Below are positions 25,827 through 33,598 of a stretch of 48,700 bases of DNA, piece by piece; position 1 is the stretch's first letter; each line of letters opens with the position of its first letter. A program made the translations under genes and the position numbers. Source of the DNA: an uncultured Roseburia sp. (GTDB lineage Bacteria > Bacillota > Clostridia > Lachnospirales > Lachnospiraceae). The stretch spans positions 1 to 48,700 of the forward strand of contig CAJTOI010000024.1 in NCBI GenBank assembly GCA_910577925.1, in the 5' to 3' direction. Below the pieces are notes generated by a model. That model saw only the letters and a program-made list of their open reading frames with translations, was not told the DNA's origin and ran no database searches.

Positions 25827-27185
25827 ATGGCACATCAGCTGACACAGGACGAGTGGGAAGCACAGACGGCGGAGAAGGTTCTCGCGTTTGTGCGGGACGA
25901 AATTTATCTGGAGCTGCGCTTTTTTGAGCTTGCGCTGACGGCGCTTGCACCCTGCCCCGACCGGGCCGTAAAGGCGTTTGCGACGGATGGAGACCGGCTT
26001 TTTTTCTCGCCGGAACAGGTTCTTCGGGTGTTTCGGACGAATGCGCCTTTTTTGGACCGGGCGTATCTGCACACGGTACTTCACTGCATTTTTGCGCACC
26101 TGTGGATCGGCGCAGACAGGGAGCGCGCGCGGTGGCAGATCGCCTGCGACATCGCGGTGGAGTACACGATCGACGCCATGGGCAAGACCTGCACGAAGCG
26201 CATTTTAAGCTGGACCAGGCAGCTGTTTTACGAGCGCCTGCAAAAGAGCGGGGAGGGGATTTCCGCCGCGGTGATTTACCGGATGTTAAAAGAGGATTCC
26301 GCCGAGGAGCTGCAGCGGCTTGCGGCGGAGTTCTACACCGACGACCACTGCTACTGGCCGAAGCAGGAGGGGAGCAGGGCGGCGCAGAGCCGTTCGGCGG
26401 CGCAGAAGAAATGGAACCGGATCGCAAGGCAGACCAGGCAGCTTTCCATGCGGCGGGGCGATATGCAAAAGGAGGGGGAGGCGCAGGTTTTCGCGCAGCT
26501 TGCGGCGGAGCGCGGACGGCGCAGTTACCGGGATTTTCTGCAGAAATTCTCCGTGCTGCGCGAGGAGCTTGCCGCGGACTTGGACGAATTTGATCTGAAT
26601 TGCTACACCTACGGCTTTCGGCTGTATGGGAATATGCCGCTGATTGAGCCTTTAGAGAGCAGAGAGACGAAGAAAATACGGGAGTTTGTCATCGCGATCG
26701 ACACGAGCTACTCCACGAGCGGCGAGCTTGTGCGGCAGTTTCTGCGGGAGACCGTCGACATTTTAAACCAGAGTGAGCGTTTTTTTTCGGATGCGCGCAT
26801 CCGTATTTTGCAGAGCGACGATGCGGTGAGGCAGGATACGGTGATCTGCGGGCAGAGGGAGTGGGCGGGCTTTCTTGCCGATTTCCGGCTTGCGGGAGGC
26901 GGCGGAACGGATTTTCGCCCGGTGTTTTCCTACGTGGACGGGCTGCTTGCGAAAGGGGAGATCAAAGCGCTCTCGGGGCTGTTGTATTTTACCGACGGAA
27001 AAGGGATCTATCCCGGGAAGCGGCCGGATTATAAGACGGCGTTTTTATTCCTCGGAGAATATGACGACGCAGCGGTGCCGCCGTGGGCGATGCGGCTTAG
27101 GCTGGAGCCGGAGGAGTTTCTGCGGGATTCGGCATATGAGCTGCGGCGCGGAGACGCAGCCGGAGGCCTGTTTGATAAAAAATAA
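25827..27185 (+). CDS. VWA-like/metallopeptidase-like protein (DUF2201 type)
   Basis: 452 residues; start at 25827 after GGGAGGAGGAGAC. The N-terminal half has H-T-V-L-H-C-I-F-A-H (about residues 80-89), the His-rich motif of the metallopeptidase-like DUF2201 domain. A basic helical middle (about 180-260) follows. The C-terminal half is a von Willebrand A-like domain with D292-T-S-Y-S (a D-x-S-x-S metal site) and G-G-G-G-T-D-F near 363. Such proteins usually pair with MoxR ATPases, which are thought to remodel protein complexes. Here the MoxR gene lies 388 bases downstream, beyond two tRNA genes. Confidence 0.85.
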   Translation: MAHQLTQDEWEAQTAEKVLAFVRDEIYLELRFFELALTALAPCPDRAVKAFATDGDRLFFSPEQVLRVFRTNAPFLDRAYLHTVLHCIFAHLWIGADRERARWQIACDIAVEYTIDAMGKTCTKRILSWTRQLFYERLQKSGEGISAAVIYRMLKEDSAEELQRLAAEFYTDDHCYWPKQEGSRAAQSRSAAQKKWNRIARQTRQLSMRRGDMQKEGEAQVFAQLAAERGRRSYRDFLQKFSVLREELAADLDEFDLNCYTYGFRLYGNMPLIEPLESRETKKIREFVIAIDTSYSTSGELVRQFLRETVDILNQSERFFSDARIRILQSDDAVRQDTVICGQREWAGFLADFRLAGGGGTDFRPVFSYVDGLLAKGEIKALSGLLYFTDGKGIYPGKRPDYKTAFLFLGEYDDAAVPPWAMRLRLEPEEFLRDSAYELRRGDAAGGLFDKK

Positions 27186-27205
27186 TAATATTTCATCTTT
27201 TTTAC

Positions 27206-27233
27206 TTGCAATTCTCATCCACAGTGTTATAAT
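27206..27233 (+). promoter_or_regulatory. Promoter for the tRNA pair
   Basis: TTGCAA (27206-27211), 16-base spacer and perfect TATAAT (27228-27233). Transcription would start near 27240, about 20 bases before the first tRNA. Confidence 0.7.
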
Positions 27234-27260
27234 CTTTTATGTCAGCAGTTGCCGACATAC

Positions 27261-27334
27261 GGAAGCATAGCTCAGCCGGGATGAGCGTTCGCCTCACACG
27301 CGAGAGGTCATGGGTTCGAGCCCCATTGCTTCCA
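27261..27334 (+). tRNA. tRNA-Val (anticodon CAC)
   Basis: A complete cloverleaf can be folded. The acceptor stem GGAAGCA pairs with TGCTTCC (27327-27333), and the discriminator is A27334. The D-arm is GCTC/GAGC. The anticodon loop CTCACAC gives CAC, reading GUG valine codons. The T-arm contains GGTTCGAGC. CCA is not encoded. Confidence 0.93.
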
Positions 27335-27338
27335 TTAT

Positions 27339-27411
27339 GGGGATATAGCTCAGTTGGGAGAGCGACGCGTTCGCAACGCGTAGGTCAGGGGTTCGAGTCC
27401 CCCTATCTCCA
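27339..27411 (+). tRNA. tRNA-Ala (anticodon CGC)
   Basis: The acceptor stem GGGGATA pairs with TATCTCC (27404-27410) with one G-U; the discriminator is A27411. The D-arm is GCTC/GAGC. The anticodon stem ACGCG/CGCGT holds loop TTCGCAA, anticodon CGC, reading GCG alanine codons, which are abundant here. The T-arm contains GGTTCGAGT. CCA is not encoded. It lies four bases after the valine tRNA and is followed by six Ts. Confidence 0.94.
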
Positions 27412-27469
27412 TTTTTTGAATTATCGATCGTCCGCGAGAGGCAGAGGTTCTGGCTTTTGGGACATAATT

Positions 27470-27506
27470 ATAACCGCATCAGATTAGCAGCTGGGGCGGT
27501 TATTTT
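27470..27506 (+). terminator. Weak terminator-like hairpin after the tRNAs
   Basis: ATAACCGC (27470-27477) pairs with GCGGTTAT (27496-27503) around an 18-base loop and is followed by three more Ts. It could end tRNA read-through before the MoxR gene. Confidence 0.45.
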
Positions 27507-27572
27507 CGTATGATTGTTTGACACTTGAATCAATCCTGAAAATTGACGAAAAGCGGAAAGGAAAAAACAGAC

Positions 27573-28895
27573 ATGAATATCAAACAGGCGAAGGAAGAGA
27601 TTAAGCATACCGTCCGCGCCTACCTTGCAAAGGATGCCGCAGGCCGCTACCGGATTCCCGCCGTCCGGCAGCGGCCGGTGCTCCTGATGGGGCCGCCGGG
27701 CATCGGAAAAACACAGATTATGGAGCAGATTGCATCGGAGCTGAAAATCGGGCTGGTGTCCTACACGATTACGCATCACACGAGACAGAGTGCGGTCGGG
27801 CTTCCGTTTATCAGAGAGGAGGAGTTTGACGGCAGAGCCTGTTCGGTGACGGAGTATACGATGAGCGAGATTATTGCGAGCGTATACCGGAAAATCCGTG
27901 ACGGAGGACAGCGGGAAGGAATCCTGTTTATCGACGAAATCAACTGCGTATCGGAGACTTTGGCGCCTACGATGCTGCAGTTTTTACAGTGCAAGACGTT
28001 CGGAAATCAGGCGGCGCCGCAGGGATGGCTGATTGTGGCCGCGGGGAATCCGCCCGAATACAATAAGTCGGTGCGCGATTTTGACATGGTGACGCTGGAT
28101 AGGGTCCGCTATATGACCGTGGAGGCGGACTTTTCGGTGTGGAAGGAGTACGCCGGGGAGCGGGGAATCTGCGGGGCCGTGATGAGTTATCTCGAGCTTC
28201 GGCCGCAGAACTTTTACCGGGTGGAGACGGATGTCGACGGGATGAAGTTTGTGACGGCCAGAGGCTGGGAAGATATGAGCAATCTCATGAGCGTGTACGA
28301 GGAGCTCGGACTGCCCGTGAATGAGGAGGTCGTCCGCGGATTTGTGCATCATGACGATGTGGCCGAGGATGCGGCGGCCTATTTTGATTTATACCAAAAG
28401 TACCGGGACGACTACGGCATTCCGGAGCTTCTGCGCGGCAGGGTAAAGCCGGCCGTCTATGCCCGTATCGATGCGGCGGCCTTCGACGAGCGGCTTGCCG
28501 TGGTAAACCTGCTGCTGGACGGGCTGCGCGGATATTTCAAGAAGTCCGCGACAGAGCGGGAGCGGACGGATGCGATGTACGCCGCGTTAAAAGATGCCGC
28601 GGGGGAAACCGCGGACAGGGCGTCGGAGCGCGCGGCGTTTGAGCGTCAGTTGAATCTGCTTGAGGCGTCGGAGCAGGAGACGCTCGGTGCGGTGGAATAC
28701 GCCTTTGACTTTATGGAGCGGGCGTTTTTAAACGGGCAGGAGATGGTGGTGTTTGTGACGGAGCTTGCGATGGATGGTGCGGCCGCGCTGTTTTTGGCTG
28801 AGCACGCCTGCGAGCGGTATACGCGGTACGGCGCAGAGCTTTTGATCGGGACCAAAAAGGCAGAGCTGCTGTCTGAGATAGAACGGAATCTATGA
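27573..28895 (+). CDS. MoxR-type AAA+ ATPase
   Basis: 440 residues; start at 27573 with AAAGGAAAA upstream. Walker A is G-P-P-G-I-G-K-T (40-47); Walker B is L-F-I-D121-E122-I-N. An Asn sensor (A-A-G-N-P-P-E) occurs near 163-168. The C-terminal 250 residues are helical. MoxR ATPases act as chaperones together with VWA-domain partners; the natural partner is the protein at 25827. It begins a run of same-strand genes to 35739 and ends 26 bases before the ABC-class ATPase start. Confidence 0.88.
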   Translation: MNIKQAKEEIKHTVRAYLAKDAAGRYRIPAVRQRPVLLMGPPGIGKTQIMEQIASELKIGLVSYTITHHTRQSAVGLPFIREEEFDGRACSVTEYTMSEIIASVYRKIRDGGQREGILFIDEINCVSETLAPTMLQFLQCKTFGNQAAPQGWLIVAAGNPPEYNKSVRDFDMVTLDRVRYMTVEADFSVWKEYAGERGICGAVMSYLELRPQNFYRVETDVDGMKFVTARGWEDMSNLMSVYEELGLPVNEEVVRGFVHHDDVAEDAAAYFDLYQKYRDDYGIPELLRGRVKPAVYARIDAAAFDERLAVVNLLLDGLRGYFKKSATERERTDAMYAALKDAAGETADRASERAAFERQLNLLEASEQETLGAVEYAFDFMERAFLNGQEMVVFVTELAMDGAAALFLAEHACERYTRYGAELLIGTKKAELLSEIERNL

Positions 28896-28921
28896 GAAAT
28901 AACAGGCCAGGGAGGAAGAAC

Positions 28922-30625
28922 ATGCAGAAGGCAAATGAACTACAGACAATATTGAGGCGTATTGACCATAAAGGCTATCCGGCTTACAAGGATACGAGAG
29001 GGGCATATCAATTCGGAAATTATGTACTTTCGATTGACCATGTACAGGGGGACCCGTTTGCGTCGCCGTCAAAGGTGAGCATCCATATCAGGGGAAATGT
29101 GGCGGGGTTTCCGCGCAATCTCTGGGAGAAGCGATGCAGGCGTCTGGCGGTGCAGGATTATCTGCTGCGCGTATTCGGGAAAAAGGTCGACGACTATTCG
29201 TTCCGCGCGAAGGGTTCCGGCAAGAGCGGCCTGATGTCAGTGAGCCGTCCCGGGCAGGAAGTGCTGGAGCGCAGCGCCTGTGAGATCCACCCGCAGAACG
29301 GGGAGATCACACTCCGGATGGAAATCGGATTTCCGGCAAACGGCCGTACCGTCAACGCAAGAGAATTAGAAAAAATGCTGTTTGATTTTCTTCCGGACTG
29401 TGTGAACGAGACGCTTATGTTTGACTCAGCGGATGCAAAGCGCATCGGTTCCGTCGCGGATCTGGCCGAGGACCAGCAGTATATCCGCGATCATTTAAAG
29501 GAGTTCGGACTTGTGGCGTTTATCGCAAACGGCGCGATTTTGCCGCGGGAGTCCGGGGTATCGGGACGCCCGATGAAAAAGGCCGTCCCGTTTGTCTCGC
29601 CGAAAGAACTCGAGGTTTCGATGGTGCTGCCCTATCACGGGGCGATTACCGGCATGGGGATCAAAAAGGGCGTCACTCTGATTGTCGGAGGCGGCTACCA
29701 CGGGAAATCCACGCTGCTCAAAGCGCTTGAGCTGGGCGTGTACAATCATATCAGAGGGGACGGCAGGGAATTTGTCATCACGGATGAGACCGCGGTCAAG
29801 CTGCGGGCCGAGGACGGGCGGAGCATCAAAAATGTCGATATCTCGATGTTTATCAATAATCTTCCGAACGGGAAAGACACAAAGAAATTCTGCACCGAGG
29901 ATGCGAGCGGAAGCACCTCCCAGGCCGCAAACATGGTGGAGGCCATGGAGGCGGGCGCAAAAACGTTTCTGATCGACGAGGACACGAGCGCCACAAACTT
30001 TATGATTCGGGACGAGCTGATGCAGCGGGTGGTGAACCGCAGTGACGAGCCGATCACCCCGTTTATCGACCGTATCAGAGAACTTTACGACGCATACGGG
30101 ATTTCCACCGTGCTTGTGGCCGGAAGTTCGGGGTCCTATTTTCACACGGCGGACCGGATCATTCAGATGAACCAGTATGAGCCGGTGGTGATCACGGAAG
30201 CCGCAAAGCAGGCGGCAGGAGAGTTTCCGCTGCCGAAGCAGGAGACGGCGCCGGCGGACAAACCGGATTTCGGCCGCCGCGTGCGGCCGGACCGCAGTTT
30301 CCGGGAGGAGGCTCGGTTTAAGCTGAAAACGACGGGACGTGATGCCGTTACAGTCAATAAAGAGACGATTGACGTGCGCTATGTGGAGCAGCTGGTGGAC
30401 AGCGAGCAGCTTGCGATGCTGGGATTTGTGATGAAATACGTCCAGTGCCGCGTGTTCGACGGGAAAAAGACCCTGCAGCAGGCCGTGGAAGAGGTCTGGA
30501 AGGAAATAGGAGCAAAAGGCATGTCTCTTCTGGTGGACGGCAATTATATTCCGACGGGGCTTGCGGCCGTGCGTAAGCAGGAGATTTACGCCTGCATCAA
30601 CCGCTACCGGAGACTGGGACTATGA
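28922..30625 (+). CDS. ABC-class ATPase (PF09818-type)
   Basis: 567 residues; start at 28922 after AGGGAGGAAG. An earlier ATG at 28892 overlapping the MoxR stop has no good site. There is a family-specific N-terminal domain (about 1-240), then a P-loop G-G-G-Y-H-G-K-S-T (about 256-264), then G-S-T-S-Q-A-A near 330 as the ABC signature-like segment, and a D-E-D-T-S-A-T-N Walker B-like region. No membrane partner is present, so it is not a transporter. A trypanosome member of this family, MRB1590, binds RNA. The gene overlaps the next by four bases, which suggests a joint role with the GTPase-nuclease. Confidence 0.85.
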   Translation: MQKANELQTILRRIDHKGYPAYKDTRGAYQFGNYVLSIDHVQGDPFASPSKVSIHIRGNVAGFPRNLWEKRCRRLAVQDYLLRVFGKKVDDYSFRAKGSGKSGLMSVSRPGQEVLERSACEIHPQNGEITLRMEIGFPANGRTVNARELEKMLFDFLPDCVNETLMFDSADAKRIGSVADLAEDQQYIRDHLKEFGLVAFIANGAILPRESGVSGRPMKKAVPFVSPKELEVSMVLPYHGAITGMGIKKGVTLIVGGGYHGKSTLLKALELGVYNHIRGDGREFVITDETAVKLRAEDGRSIKNVDISMFINNLPNGKDTKKFCTEDASGSTSQAANMVEAMEAGAKTFLIDEDTSATNFMIRDELMQRVVNRSDEPITPFIDRIRELYDAYGISTVLVAGSSGSYFHTADRIIQMNQYEPVVITEAAKQAAGEFPLPKQETAPADKPDFGRRVRPDRSFREEARFKLKTTGRDAVTVNKETIDVRYVEQLVDSEQLAMLGFVMKYVQCRVFDGKKTLQQAVEEVWKEIGAKGMSLLVDGNYIPTGLAAVRKQEIYACINRYRRLGL

Positions 30626-33315
30626 GTCATAAAAACAACCTCTGTGTCGGCATCCTTGCCCATGTGGACGCCGGGAAGACGACATTGTCGGAGGCAATGC
30701 TGTATGTGAGCGGCACTATACGCCGGGCGGGCCGGGTGGACAACGGCGATGCGTTTCTGGATACCGAGGAGCTGGAGCGCGCGCGGGGAATCACGATTTT
30801 CTCCAAGCAGGCCGTCATGCCGCTCGGCAGCCTGCGGCTGACGCTGCTTGACACGCCGGGGCATGTGGATTTCTCGGCGGAGACGGAGCGGACGCTGCAG
30901 GTTTTAGACTATGCGATTCTTGTCATAAACGGAGCGGACGGCGTGCAGGGACACACGAGGACGCTCTGGAGGCTTCTTGCGCGCTACCGTGTTCCGGTCT
31001 TTTTATTCGTCAATAAAATGGACCAGAGCGGTGCGGACCGGGAGCGGCTGCTTCAGAATATACGGGAGCAGTTCGGGGACGGCTGCGTGGATTTTACGGA
31101 AAATGCGGACGGGACATTCGCGGATGACGCGTTCTATGAGGATGTGGCGGTGTGCAGTGAGGAGGCCATGGAGGCCTTTTTTGCGCGCGGCGCGGTGGAG
31201 GAGGATATGATCCGCGCGCTGATTGCGGAGCGGAAGCTGTTTCCGTGTTTTTTCGGTTCGGCGTTAAAGCTTTCCGGCGTCGGCGCTTTCCTCGCGGGCT
31301 TAGAGCGATTTGCCAGACTGCCGCAGTACGGGACCGAGTTTGGCGCGAAAGTATTTAAAATCGCAAGAGACGCGCAGAATAACCGTCTGACTTACCTGAA
31401 AGTGACGGGCGGAAGCCTGCGGGTGAAACAGACGGTCTGCGGGGAAGAGAAAGTAAATCAGATACGCGTCTATTCCGGTGCAAAATATGAGACCGCAGAG
31501 GAGGCGGCTGCCGGGGAGGTCTGTGCGGTGACGGGGCTCGGGCACACGCGCCCGGGACAGAGTCTCGGGGCGCAGACATCATCTATGCCGCCGGTACTTG
31601 CGCCGGTGCTCACCTATCGGATCTGTCTGCCGGCAGACATGGACGCGGCGGCGATGCTGCCGAAGCTGCGGCTTCTCGAGGAGGAGGAACCGGAGCTTTG
31701 TATCGTGTGGAACGAAAAGCTGCAGGAGATTCAGGCAAAGCTGATGGGGGAGATACAGCTCGAGGTGTTAAAGAGCCTGATTTGGGAACGTTTTTCGGTG
31801 GAGGCGGAGTTTGGCGACGGAGCGATCGTCTACAAAGAAACCATCCGAAATACGGTGGAGGGGGTAGGACATTTCGAGCCGCTGCGCCACTATGCGGAGG
31901 TGCATCTTCTGATGGAGCCGGGGGAATCCGGCAGCGGGCTTGTCTTTGCGGCGGATTGCAGCGAGGATGTGCTGGACCGCAACTGGCAGCGTCTGGTTTT
32001 GACGCATCTGGCCGAGTGCGAGCATCCGGGCGTGCTGACGGGGTCCGCGGTCACGGACATGAAAATCACGCTGAAAACCGGGCGAGCCCACCTCAAGCAC
32101 ACGGAGGGCGGCGATTTCCGCGAGGCCACTTACCGGGCCGTCCGGCAGGGACTGATGCAGGCGGAATCCGTGCTGCTCGAACCGTACTATGCGTTTGTGC
32201 TGGAAGTCCCCGAACAGGCCGTGGGACGCGCGATGACAGACGTCGAGCGCATGAGCGGGACCGTCGGCTTCGGGGAGGAGCGGCAGTCTGCGGGGGGCGC
32301 GGAGAGCGGGATGCGGCGTCTGACCGGGATTGCCCCCGTGGCAAAGATGCGCAATTACCAGCGGGAGGTGATCACCTACACGCGCGGCCGCGGGCAGCTG
32401 CACACCTCCTTCGGCGGTTATCTGCCGTGTCATGATGCCGCGGAGGTCATCGAACGGATCGGCTACGATCCGGAGCGGGACGTGGAACATCCGTCCGGTT
32501 CCGTGTTCTGTGCGCACGGGGCAGGGATTGCGGTGCCGTGGGATATGGTGCCGGAATACATGCATGTGGAGAGCTGCATGGCAAAACCGCGGCAGGAGGC
32601 GCGCCCGGACGGGACGGCGGAAGAGAAAACGGCTGCGGACAAAAGGACGGCGGAGCGGGAAATTCTCCTGGGAACGGAAGAGATTGACAGAATACTTGCG
32701 CAGGCCTACAATGCTAATAAGCGCGATAAGTCCGCGCCGGGAAAGTACGGGCGCAGGCGGGCGGCGGAGAGAGCGCTGTCCGCGGCGGAAATTTCGCCCG
32801 CGCCGCCCCGACGCAGAGAGCCGCCGAAAGAGGAATATCTGCTGGTGGACGGGTACAATATCATATTTGCGTGGGAGGAGCTAAAGCGCCTTGCCGCAGA
32901 AAATATCGACGGTGCAAGAGGACGGCTTTTGGATATTCTCTGCAATTATCAGGGAATCCGGGGCTGTAATCTGATTGCGGTGTTTGACGCATACCGCGTG
33001 GAGGGACACCGGACAGAGTTTTTTGATTATCACAATATCCATGTGGTCTACACGAAGGAGGCGGAGACCGCGGACGCGTATATCGAGCGGTTTGCGCATG
33101 AGAACGGGAAAAAATACCGGGTGACGGTGGCGACTTCCGACGGACTGGAGCAGATGATTATCCGGGGCGCAGGCTGCGGCCTTCTCTCTGCGAGAGAGTT
33201 TGAGCGGGAGGTCATGGAACAGAACAGACAGCTGCAGGAGGATTACGCAGAGCGGAAAGAGACGGACAGGAATCGTCTGCTGGAAGAAAAGCTTCGGCAT
33301 GGAGGTTTTATATGA
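30622..33315 (+). CDS. TetM/EF-G-like GTPase fused to a Rae1/YacP-type NYN nuclease
   Basis: 897 residues. Residues 1-660 follow the ribosomal-protection (TetM/TetO) branch of EF-G: A-H-V-D-A-G-K-T-T (about 10-18), D-T-P-G-H-V-D-F (G3), N-K-M-D (G4), then domains II-V ending near V-P-E-Y-M-H-V. A charged Pro-rich linker (about 665-738) leads to an NYN/PIN domain with V-D743-G-Y-N-I-I, V-F-D-A-Y, T-K-E-A-E-T-A-D and V-A-T-S-D, all as in Bacillus Rae1 (YacP), an endonuclease that cuts mRNA in the ribosomal A site. The four acidic positions are intact. Proposed role: GTP-driven entry into the A site and cleavage there; tetracycline protection is an alternative. The ATG overlaps the preceding stop (ATGA), and the next gene overlaps its own. 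Confidence 0.87.
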   Translation: MSHKNNLCVGILAHVDAGKTTLSEAMLYVSGTIRRAGRVDNGDAFLDTEELERARGITIFSKQAVMPLGSLRLTLLDTPGHVDFSAETERTLQVLDYAILVINGADGVQGHTRTLWRLLARYRVPVFLFVNKMDQSGADRERLLQNIREQFGDGCVDFTENADGTFADDAFYEDVAVCSEEAMEAFFARGAVEEDMIRALIAERKLFPCFFGSALKLSGVGAFLAGLERFARLPQYGTEFGAKVFKIARDAQNNRLTYLKVTGGSLRVKQTVCGEEKVNQIRVYSGAKYETAEEAAAGEVCAVTGLGHTRPGQSLGAQTSSMPPVLAPVLTYRICLPADMDAAAMLPKLRLLEEEEPELCIVWNEKLQEIQAKLMGEIQLEVLKSLIWERFSVEAEFGDGAIVYKETIRNTVEGVGHFEPLRHYAEVHLLMEPGESGSGLVFAADCSEDVLDRNWQRLVLTHLAECEHPGVLTGSAVTDMKITLKTGRAHLKHTEGGDFREATYRAVRQGLMQAESVLLEPYYAFVLEVPEQAVGRAMTDVERMSGTVGFGEERQSAGGAESGMRRLTGIAPVAKMRNYQREVITYTRGRGQLHTSFGGYLPCHDAAEVIERIGYDPERDVEHPSGSVFCAHGAGIAVPWDMVPEYMHVESCMAKPRQEARPDGTAEEKTAADKRTAEREILLGTEEIDRILAQAYNANKRDKSAPGKYGRRRAAERALSAAEISPAPPRRREPPKEEYLLVDGYNIIFAWEELKRLAAENIDGARGRLLDILCNYQGIRGCNLIAVFDAYRVEGHRTEFFDYHNIHVVYTKEAETADAYIERFAHENGKKYRVTVATSDGLEQMIIRGAGCGLLSAREFEREVMEQNRQLQEDYAERKETDRNRLLEEKLRHGGFI

Positions 33316-33560
33316 AAAAAGACGAAGAAATGAAAATGACGCATTCGGGGATTCTCGCCAAAAACGGAAGGCGTTCGGTTTCCGTGCGTTTTGAGCGCGG
33401 TTCTGATGTGGCCGAGGCGACGCTGCCGGAGTGTAAGGTGATCCGGAATCAGGGATTTTCGGCGGAGGAAGTGCAGGGACTGGAAAGCTATCTGATGCAG
33501 GAGAACGACCGTATTTTTGCGCGTGCAAAGGAAATTAACCATATCAGGAATTGGTTTTGA
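33312..33560 (+). CDS. 82-residue protein of unknown function, coupled to the GTPase-nuclease
   Basis: The ATG overlaps the preceding stop (ATGA); GGAGG lies just upstream. The protein has a charged start, a beta-rich middle with V-S-V-R-F-E-R-G (about 22-30), then a helix, ending I-R-N-W-F. It has no membrane segment or Cys pair. Tight coupling implies matched synthesis with the fusion protein, perhaps a partner or inhibitor (inference). No family was recognised. Confidence 0.75.
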   Translation: MKKDEEMKMTHSGILAKNGRRSVSVRFERGSDVAEATLPECKVIRNQGFSAEEVQGLESYLMQENDRIFARAKEINHIRNWF

Positions 33561-33598
33561 GGGAAGAAAAAATCGATAGAGGGAAATGGAGAGAAAGA

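Noticed and set aside
24750..26099. Long minus-strand open frame (449 codons) opposite the LRR and VWA genes
   Set aside because: Its translation is Arg/Pro-rich with no domain pattern and no ribosome binding site; the plus-strand genes have clear motifs and starts. It is a by-product of G+C bias.
27261..27411. Integration site of a mobile element at the tRNA pair
   Set aside because: No integrase gene and no repeated tRNA 3' end were seen nearby.
27518..27523. TTGACA as -35 box of a promoter for the MoxR gene
   Set aside because: The sequence 17 bases on (AATTGA) does not resemble a -10 box.
30622..32590. Plain tetracycline-resistance gene
   Set aside because: The TetM-like part is only one domain of a fusion. 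The chromosomal operon setting and lack of mobile-element features argue against an acquired resistance gene, though protection activity cannot be excluded.
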